Below, in pieces: positions 59,058 to 64,000 of a stretch of DNA of 64,000 nucleotides (position 1 is its first letter; the number at the start of each line of letters is the position of its first letter). Both the position numbers and the translations under genes were made by a program. The DNA comes from Streptomyces filipinensis (GTDB lineage Bacteria > Actinomycetota > Actinomycetes > Streptomycetales > Streptomycetaceae). The stretch lies in contig NZ_BMTD01000014.1 in assembly GCF_014649495.1 (NCBI RefSeq), positions 1 to 64,000 on the forward strand, read 5' to 3'. The notes beneath the pieces were generated by a model. That model made no database searches. It worked only from the letters and a program-made list of their open reading frames with translations, and was not told the origin of the DNA.

Positions 59058-59789
59058 ATGACGATCAGAGCCGTGGTCTGGGACGTGGACGACACCCTGT
59101 TCGACTACACGAGCGCCGACCGTGAGGGCATGCGGGCGCATCTGGCGGTGGAGGGGCTGCTCGCCGGGTACGACAGCCCCGAACAGGCCCTCGTCCGGTG
59201 GCGGGAGATCACCGACCGGCAGTGGGCGCGGTACGCGGCGGGGGAGTGTTCCTTCCAGGAGCAGCGGCGCGACCGCGTGCGGGTGTTCCTCGACACGGAG
59301 CTGGCCGACGCCGAGTGCGACGCCTGGTTCCAGCGGTACATCGGGCACTACGAGGCCGCCTGGACCCTCTTCCCGGACGTCCTGCCCGCCCTGGAGGCCC
59401 TCGCCGTCGACTACCGGCACGCGGTGCTGTCCAACTCCAGCATCACGGTCCAGGAGCACAAGCTGCGCACCCTCGGCCTCCTCGACCGCTTCGAGGCCGT
59501 GCTGTGCGCCGCCGAGCTGGGCGTCTCCAAGCCGGAGCCCGGCGCCTTCCTGGCGGCCTGCGAGGCGCTCGGTCTGCCCCCGCACCAGGTGGCGTACGTC
59601 GGCGACCACCCGGAGATCGACGGGCGGGGGGCCGCGGAGGCCGGGCTGCTGTCCGTGTGGATCGACCGCGGGACGCCGTACGCACGGGCCGCCGGGGAGG
59701 TCGTCGCGCACCGGATCTCGACCCTCGCCGAACTCCCTGCGCTCGTCCGCGCGGATACCCGTTTTGGAGCCCCGTCCACCTTCGGGTAA
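59058..59789 (+). CDS. HAD-superfamily hydrolase
   Basis: A 243-residue phosphatase-like protein with the four HAD motifs: WDVDDTLFDY (nucleophile and acid Asp) near 9, SNSS near 122, the Lys in VSKPEPGAF near 152, and GDHPEIDGRGAAEAG near 178. The helical cap between motifs 1 and 2 places it in subclass I. The substrate is unknown; candidates are phosphosugars and phosphoglycolate. ATG 59058 is the clear start. The tRNA promoter lies across its stop codon. Confidence 0.9.
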   Translation: MTIRAVVWDVDDTLFDYTSADREGMRAHLAVEGLLAGYDSPEQALVRWREITDRQWARYAAGECSFQEQRRDRVRVFLDTELADAECDAWFQRYIGHYEAAWTLFPDVLPALEALAVDYRHAVLSNSSITVQEHKLRTLGLLDRFEAVLCAAELGVSKPEPGAFLAACEALGLPPHQVAYVGDHPEIDGRGAAEAGLLSVWIDRGTPYARAAGEVVAHRISTLAELPALVRADTRFGAPSTFG

Positions 59790-59792
59790 TGT
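59764..59792 (+). promoter_or_regulatory. Promoter of the tRNA cluster
   Basis: TTGGAG, 17-base spacer, TAATGT: a good housekeeping sigma-factor promoter, 88 bases before the first tRNA. The -10 element includes the TAA stop codon of the HAD gene. Confidence 0.6.
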
Positions 59793-59879
59793 TCTTCCTG
59801 CGCCGAGGGGAGCAGGCCGGAAGGCCGGAGCCCCAAGGAGCGAACTAGAACGAGGACCCCGCAGGGGGTTGAGTTCCAG

Positions 59880-59951
59880 TGGCCTATGGTGTAATTGGCA
59901 GCACGACTGATTCTGGTTCAGTTAGTCTTGGTTCGAGTCCAGGTAGGCCAG
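59880..59951 (+). tRNA. tRNA-Gln (CUG anticodon)
   Basis: A 72-base gene; acceptor TGGCCTA pairs with TAGGCCA, discriminator G, T-arm GGTTCGAGTCC, anticodon CTG at 59913-59915 in the loop TTCTGGT. No CCA is encoded. Confidence 0.95.
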
Positions 59952-59972
59952 CTCGCAGAGCTCATCTGCAAA

Positions 59973-60045
59973 GCCCCCGTTGTGTAGCGGCCTAGCACGC
60001 TGCCCTCTCAAGGCAGTAGCGCCGGTTCGAATCCGGTCGGGGGTA
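59973..60045 (+). tRNA. tRNA-Glu (CUC anticodon), copy 1
   Basis: A 73-base gene; acceptor GCCCCCG/CGGGGGT with discriminator A, anticodon stem CTGCC/GGCAG around CTCTCAA (anticodon CTC), T-arm GGTTCGAATCC. No CCA is encoded. Confidence 0.95.
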
Positions 60046-60107
60046 CTGATCCTTCCCGCGAGGACGGCCAGGGTAGCTCCCACCGTCGTCGATGCAGGAT
60101 CGCTAGG

Positions 60108-60180
60108 GCCCCCGTTGTGTAGCGGCCTAGCACGCCGCCCTCTCAAGGCGGTAGCGCCGGTTCGAATCCGGTCGGGGGTA
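60108..60180 (+). tRNA. tRNA-Glu (CUC anticodon), copy 2
   Basis: 73 bases, identical to copy 1 except that the anticodon stem is CCGCC/GGCGG, a compensated base-pair change. Anticodon CTC. No CCA is encoded. Confidence 0.95.
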
Positions 60181-60201
60181 CTGACTGGTCTAAACCATCA
60201 T

Positions 60202-60273
60202 TGGTCTATGGTGTAATTGGCAGCACGACTGATTCTGGTTCAGTTAGTCTTGGTTCGAGTCCAGGTAGACCAG
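60202..60273 (+). tRNA. tRNA-Gln (CUG anticodon), copy 2
   Basis: 72 bases; differs from the first tRNA-Gln by a compensated acceptor pair (TGGTCTA/TAGACCA). Anticodon CTG. No CCA is encoded. Confidence 0.95.
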
Positions 60274-60301
60274 CTCGGACCTGCGGAAACGCAGTGTCCA
60301 C

Positions 60302-60374
60302 GCCCCCGTTGTGTAGCGGCCTAGCACGCCGCCCTCTCAAGGCGGTAGCGCCGGTTCGAATCCGGTCGGGGGTA
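60302..60374 (+). tRNA. tRNA-Glu (CUC anticodon), copy 3
   Basis: 73 bases, the same sequence as copy 2. Anticodon CTC. Last gene of the cluster, seven bases before the terminator. Confidence 0.95.
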
Positions 60375-60380
60375 CAGAGG

Positions 60381-60408
60381 AAGGCCCTCCGCTTCGGCGG
60401 AGGGCCTT
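60381..60408. terminator. Terminator of the tRNA cluster
   Basis: AAGGCCCTCCGC-TTCG-GCGGAGGGCCTT: a perfect 12-bp stem with a stable TTCG loop. On the minus strand it also follows the MerR stop (60426) by 18 bases, so it may serve both directions. Confidence 0.88.
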
Positions 60409-60425
60409 CGTCGTGTCCGGCGCCG

Positions 60426-61070
60426 CTACGCGAAGCCGTACCGCCGTGTCGTCTCCTCCTCCTGGGCCAGCCGGTGCAGCGCCTGCAGCAGCGGCTCGTT
60501 GAGGATCGCCCCCAGGACCGCGAACTCGATCCGCTCCGCCTCCGACGGGTGCGTCTCCATGTTGTCCAGGTCGAGGACGGCTGTCCGGTGCATCAACTCG
60601 GCGTACGGTGCGAGCTGTTCGACCCCCCAGTCGTAGCCGAGCCGGCGGAACGCGGCCACCGCCACCACCAGCGAGCGGTACGCGGGCGAGATGGCCGCGA
60701 GCAGCTTGGCGTTCCGCCAGCCGAGCCGGTCCAGCAGCGCGGCGACCTCCTGGTGCGCGGCCTGGACGTACTCGTCCTCCTCGTCCGGCTCCGGCACCTG
60801 CGGCAGCGCCCACAGCGACGCGCCCAGGCGCATCGAGCGGCCCAGGGAGTCGTCGTCCACGTGCCCGAGCACCTCGCGCACCTTGGCCACCGGCACCTGG
60901 CCCACCTGGATCATCGCCCGCACCAGCCGCAGCCGGCGCAGATGCTCCTCGTCGTACTCGGCCGTGGTGGCGTTGATCTGGCGGCCCGGCGGCAACAGCC
61001 CTTCGCGCAGGTAGTACTTGATCGTCGCGGTGGACACACCGCTGCGTCTGCTCAGTTCGGCGAGCCGCAT
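60426..61070 (-). CDS. MerR-family transcriptional regulator
   Basis: A 214-residue regulator starting MRLAELSRRSGVSTATIKYYLREGLLPPG, the MerR winged-helix domain (1-70) with the usual arginine-rich wing (RRLRLVRAMIQVG), then a helical effector domain of about 130 residues without the cysteines of metal-binding members. AAGGAG lies nine bases before the ATG. It is divergent from the DUF4188 gene, and three GGATA/TATCC half-sites lie between the two genes, so it probably controls itself and its neighbour. Confidence 0.92.
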   Translation of the reverse strand: MRLAELSRRSGVSTATIKYYLREGLLPPGRQINATTAEYDEEHLRRLRLVRAMIQVGQVPVAKVREVLGHVDDDSLGRSMRLGASLWALPQVPEPDEEDEYVQAAHQEVAALLDRLGWRNAKLLAAISPAYRSLVVAVAAFRRLGYDWGVEQLAPYAELMHRTAVLDLDNMETHPSEAERIEFAVLGAILNEPLLQALHRLAQEEETTRRYGFA

Positions 61071-61087
61071 GTCTTGCGCTCCTTCTC

Positions 61088-61126
61088 GGATAACGGCACT
61101 ATCCAATCATCGGTACTCGGATAGTG
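61088..61126. promoter_or_regulatory. MerR operator with three half-sites
   Basis: GGATA (61088-61092), TATCC (61100-61104) and GGATA (61119-61123) alternate in orientation. The last two form the perfect inverted repeat CACTATCC-N14-GGATAGTG (61097-61126). The arrangement gives two overlapping dyads in the 83-base divergent region. Confidence 0.65.
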
Positions 61127-61153
61127 ACGCTCACCAACGAGGGGGACGTGGTC

Positions 61154-61663
61154 ATGGTGTCCCGTACGACCGCCGACGCGAAGGGCGACGTCGTCGTCCT
61201 GCTGATCGGCATGCGCATCAACCGCTTCTGGGCCGTCCATCTGTGGCTGCCTGTGATGCTCGCGATGTTCCGCATGCTGCGCGAGCTGGAGAAGGACCCG
61301 GCGCGGGGCCTGCGCGGCCGGGTCATGCTGACGGCCTCGCCGCGCACGTACTACGTCGTGCAGTACTGGGAGTCCAAGGAGAAGCTGTACGCCTACGCGA
61401 CCGCGCCGGACGCGTTCCACCACAAGGCCTGGGCACGGCTCAACCGCAAGGAGCGGACCGGGAAGCTGCGCGGGCAGGTCGGGATCTGGCACGAGTCGTA
61501 CGTCGTGCCGGAGGGGTCGTACGAGGCGATCTACGGGGACATGCCGGCGTTCGGGCTGGCCGCCGCGCACGGGCAGGTCCCGCTGGAGAAGCGGGGGCGG
61601 TACGCGAAGGACCGGTTCTCCTACCGCTCGCAGCAGGAACCGGTGGCAGAGAAGACCGGCTGA
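61154..61663 (+). CDS. DUF4188 (monooxygenase-like) protein
   Basis: A 169-residue protein with MRINRFWAVHLWLPVMLAMFRML near residue 21 and YYVVQYWESKEKLYAYATAP near 66, features of the DUF4188/dimeric alpha-beta-barrel group related to PhlH-like monooxygenases. The function is unproven. ATG 61154 is preferred because GAGGGGG lies eight bases upstream and the longer frame (GTG 61124) would start inside the MerR operator. It is probably the main target of the divergent MerR regulator. It is convergent with ndgR, with a terminator between. Confidence 0.8.
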   Translation: MVSRTTADAKGDVVVLLIGMRINRFWAVHLWLPVMLAMFRMLRELEKDPARGLRGRVMLTASPRTYYVVQYWESKEKLYAYATAPDAFHHKAWARLNRKERTGKLRGQVGIWHESYVVPEGSYEAIYGDMPAFGLAAAHGQVPLEKRGRYAKDRFSYRSQQEPVAEKTG

Positions 61664-61680
61664 CCCGGGGGCCGGGGGAG

Positions 61681-61720
61681 CGAGGAGGGCCTGCCGCGGC
61701 GTTGGGGCAGGCCCTCCTCG
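61681..61720. terminator. Bidirectional terminator between DUF4188 and ndgR
   Basis: CGAGGAGGGCCTGCC pairs perfectly with GGCAGGCCCTCCTCG (15 bp) around a ten-base loop, between two convergent stops. Confidence 0.87.
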
Positions 61721-61735
61721 GTGTTCCCGCGGGGG

Positions 61736-62452
61736 TCAGCCCGAGCGGCGCAGGGCCTCCGAGAGGCGGGCCGCGGCGTCGATGACCGCCTGGGCGTGCA
61801 TACGGCCCGGGTGGCGGGTCAGGCGCTCGATGGGGCCGGAGACGGACACGGCGGCCACGACGCGGTTGGAGGGGCCGCGTACGGGCGCGGAGACGGACGC
61901 GACGCCCGGCTCGCGCTCGCCGATGGACTGGGCCCAGCCGCGCCTCCGCACGCCCGACAGGGCCGTCGCCGTGAAGCGGGCGCCCTGCAGGCCGCGGTGC
62001 AGCCGCTCGGGCTCCTCCCAGGCCATGAGGATCTGCGCCGAGGAGCCGGCCTTCATCGTGAGCGTGGAGCCGACCGGGACGGTGTCCCGCAGGCCGGACA
62101 GGCGTTCCGCCGCGGCCACGCAGATCCGCATGTCACCCTGGCGCCGGTAGAGCTGTGCGCTCTCGCCGGTGACATCACGGAGGTGGGTGAGCACGGGGCC
62201 CGCCGTCGCGAGCAGGCGGTCCTCGCCCGCCGCCGCCGCGAGCTCCGCGAGGCGCGGGCCGAGAATGAAACGGCCCTGCATGTCGCGTGCCACCATGCGG
62301 TGGTGTTCCAAAGCCACGGCCAGGCGGTGAGCCGTGGGTCGTGCCAGTCCGGTGGCCCCGACCAGACCCGCGAGGGTGGCCGGACCGGACTCCAGAGCGC
62401 TCAGGACGAGGGCCGCCTTGTCCAGAACGCCGACGCCGCTACTGTTGTCCAT
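61736..62452 (-). CDS. ndgR: IclR-family regulator NdgR
   Basis: A 238-residue regulator: N-terminal IclR helix-turn-helix (about 8-68: LAGLVGATGLARPTAHRLAVALEHH) and a C-terminal GAF-like effector domain (about 85-238). Length, sequence character and position directly divergent from leuC identify it with Streptomyces NdgR, described as controlling leucine and other amino-acid genes and affecting antibiotic production. It should bind in the 198-base intergenic region. ATG 62452 is the only good start. Candidate wider targets in this window are leuB, ilvE, ilvC and cimA (inference). Confidence 0.93.
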   Translation of the reverse strand: MDNSSGVGVLDKAALVLSALESGPATLAGLVGATGLARPTAHRLAVALEHHRMVARDMQGRFILGPRLAELAAAAGEDRLLATAGPVLTHLRDVTGESAQLYRRQGDMRICVAAAERLSGLRDTVPVGSTLTMKAGSSAQILMAWEEPERLHRGLQGARFTATALSGVRRRGWAQSIGEREPGVASVSAPVRGPSNRVVAAVSVSGPIERLTRHPGRMHAQAVIDAAARLSEALRRSG

Positions 62453-62650
62453 GCAACGATACTCACGTCTCACTCTGTGAAACGCAAGTTCAATTTTCCG
62501 TGGAACGCGCCACCCTGGAATCACACAGCGGCCCACAGACCAACGGGGCCCGGTGGTGGACGCCCGGATTCACGACACCCGGGGCGCGGGCGTCTTCTCC
62601 TCAAGATCTCTAGTTGGGCCGGTGCACGCTTGCCGGCCGGAGGGAAAGCG
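62453..62650. promoter_or_regulatory. ndgR-leuC divergent control region
   Basis: A 198-base region expected to hold both promoters and the NdgR site. The left part is comparatively AT-rich (62480-62510, around GTTCAATTTTCC). Just before the leuC ribosome binding site, GGCCGG (62626 region) can pair with CCGGCC next to GGAGGG, possibly hindering initiation. I cannot locate the NdgR site with confidence. Confidence 0.5.
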
Positions 62651-64000
62651 ATGGGTAGGACACTCGCGGAGAAGGTCTGGGACGACCACGTCGTCCGGCG
62701 CGCCGAGGGCGAGCCCGATCTCCTCTTCATCGATCTGCACCTGCTGCACGAGGTGACCAGCCCGCAGGCCTTCGACGGACTGCGCAAGAACGGTCGCCCG
62801 GTGCGCCGCCTCGACCTCACCATCGCCACCGAGGACCACAACACCCCGACCCTCGACATCGACAAGCCCATCGCGGACCCGGTCTCCCGCGCCCAGCTGG
62901 AGACGCTGCGCAAGAACTGCGCCGAGTTCGGGGTGCGGCTGCACCCGCTGGGCGACGTCGAGCAGGGCGTCGTGCACGTCGTCGGCCCGCAGCTGGGCCT
63001 GACCCAGCCGGGCACGACCGTGGTCTGCGGTGACTCGCACACCTCCACGCACGGCGCGTTCGGCGCGCTGGCGTTCGGTATCGGCACCTCCCAGGTCGAG
63101 CACGTGCTGGCCACCCAGACGCTGCCGCTGGCCCGCCCGAAGACCATGGCCATCACCGTCGAGGGCGAGCTGCCCGAGGGCGTCACCGCCAAGGACCTGA
63201 TCCTGGCGATCATCGCGAAGATCGGCACCGGCGGCGGCCAGGGCTACATCCTGGAGTACCGCGGCTCCGCCATCGAGAAGCTCTCGATGGAGGCCCGGAT
63301 GACCATCTGCAACATGTCGATCGAGGCCGGTGCCCGCGCGGGCATGATCGCCCCCGACGAGACCACCTTCGAGTACCTCAAGGGGCGCCCGCACGCCCCC
63401 GAGGGTGCCGACTGGGACGCGGCGGTCGCGTACTGGAAGACTCTGAGGACCGACGAGGACGCCGTCTTCGACGCCGAGGTCGTCATCGACGCCGGCGAGC
63501 TGTCCCCGTTCGTCACCTGGGGCACCAACCCCGGCCAGGGCGCGCCGCTTTCGGCGGCCGTCCCCGACCCGGCTTCGTACGAAGACGCTTCGGAGCGCCT
63601 CGCCGCCGAAAAGGCCCTGGAGTACATGGGGTTGGAGGCCGGCCAGCCGCTGCGCTCCATCAAGGTGGACACCGTCTTCGTAGGCTCCTGCACCAACGGA
63701 CGCATCGAGGACCTGCGCGCCGCCGCGGATCTGCTGCGGGGCCGCAAAGTCGCCGACGGCGTACGGATGCTGGTCGTCCCGGGCTCCGCGCGGGTCGGTC
63801 TGCAGGCCGTCTCCGAGGGCCTGGACGTGGTCTTCAAGGAGGCCGGCGCCGAATGGCGGCACGCGGGCTGCTCGATGTGCCTCGGCATGAACCCCGACCA
63901 GCTGGCCCCGGGTGAGCGTTCCGCCTCGACCTCCAACCGCAACTTCGAGGGCCGGCAGGGCAAGGGCGGTCGTACGCACCTGGTGTCGCCGCAGGTCGCG
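62651..64000 (+). CDS. leuC: 3-Isopropylmalate dehydratase large subunit (runs off the window)
   Basis: Aconitase-family enzyme that isomerises isopropylmalate (and citramalate in the CimA route) with the small subunit LeuD, expected just beyond the edge. 450 codons are present of about 475. Iron-sulphur ligands are visible as Cys in VGSCTNGR near 349 and the pair in AGCSMCLGMN near 408-411. VVCGDSHTSTHGAFGALAFGIGTS near 126 is the substrate/cluster region. GGAGGG lies six bases before the ATG. It is divergent from ndgR. Confidence 0.97.
   Translation, partial: MGRTLAEKVWDDHVVRRAEGEPDLLFIDLHLLHEVTSPQAFDGLRKNGRPVRRLDLTIATEDHNTPTLDIDKPIADPVSRAQLETLRKNCAEFGVRLHPLGDVEQGVVHVVGPQLGLTQPGTTVVCGDSHTSTHGAFGALAFGIGTSQVEHVLATQTLPLARPKTMAITVEGELPEGVTAKDLILAIIAKIGTGGGQGYILEYRGSAIEKLSMEARMTICNMSIEAGARAGMIAPDETTFEYLKGRPHAPEGADWDAAVAYWKTLRTDEDAVFDAEVVIDAGELSPFVTWGTNPGQGAPLSAAVPDPASYEDASERLAAEKALEYMGLEAGQPLRSIKVDTVFVGSCTNGRIEDLRAAADLLRGRKVADGVRMLVVPGSARVGLQAVSEGLDVVFKEAGAEWRHAGCSMCLGMNPDQLAPGERSASTSNRNFEGRQGKGGRTHLVSPQVA

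Noticed and set aside
62560..62650. A riboswitch ahead of leuC
   Set aside because: There is only a short GC stem near the ribosome binding site; no recognisable aptamer architecture.
1..64000. Insertion sequences, integrases, phage genes or CRISPR arrays
   Set aside because: No transposase or integrase motif and no regularly spaced short repeats were found. The tRNA cluster has no adjacent integrase or duplicated tRNA 3' end beyond the intact tRNA copies themselves.

Overview
This is a high-GC actinobacterial chromosome segment, almost certainly Streptomyces. GTG starts are frequent, G/C dominates third codon positions, and several families are characteristic of the genus: two conservons (CvnABCD), an actinobacterial acyl-CoA carboxylase beta/epsilon pair, an NdgR-type IclR regulator next to leuC, and many secreted polysaccharide-active enzymes. 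The gene order resembles the central-chromosome interval known in Streptomyces coelicolor as roughly ilvC-serA to ndgR-leuC. That comparison is from memory, not from a search.

Layout. 1-2 kb: end of ilvC, then serA. 2-6.4 kb: a divergent DHA2-type exporter/TetR pair, an orphan beta-repeat fragment, and a class A flavin monooxygenase whose 3' end is repeated in tandem three times. 6.4-10.5 kb: proline catabolism (PucR-type regulator, proline dehydrogenase, P5C dehydrogenase). 10.5-13.5 kb: an AAC(2')-like acetyltransferase, a divergent MDR oxidoreductase/LysR pair, and a 43-residue small protein. 13.5-16 kb: leuB and ilvE. 16-21.7 kb: an NCS1 permease divergent from a fused ureAB, a divergent ureC, an agmatine-deiminase-type enzyme and a TetR; no urease maturation genes are present. 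21.6-25.5 kb: an ABC transporter divergent from a NarL-type two-component system. 25.5-29.9 kb: an MHS-type transporter, a candidate attenuator and cimA, a VOC protein and a GPP34 protein. 30-39 kb: an extracellular-degradation block (GH3 glucosidase, TPM-like protein, decayed MarR, YceI protein, M15-like peptidase, PL8 lyase). 39-41.3 kb: accB-accE. 41.3-44.8 kb: a NACHT STAND ATPase with a small 4-TM protein. 44.9-55.5 kb: two adjacent conservons. 56-64 kb: a small peptide gene, a FAH-family hydrolase, gltX, a HAD hydrolase, a five-gene tRNA-Gln/Glu cluster, a MerR/DUF4188 pair, ndgR, and leuC running off the end.

How the genes fit together. Branched-chain amino-acid genes are scattered along the window (ilvC, leuB, ilvE, cimA, leuC) with the probable regulator ndgR at one end. 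Nitrogen recycling (proline catabolism, urease-like operon, agmatine deiminase, gltX with tRNA-Gln/Glu) is a second theme. The most unusual elements are the NACHT NLR-like gene with its membrane partner, the accessory-free divergent urease operon, the tandem conservons whose GTPase and roadblock genes are nearly identical while the sensor kinases differ, the cimA leader with competing stems before a six-T terminator, and the triplicated monooxygenase tail. No insertion sequence, prophage, integrase or CRISPR array was seen.
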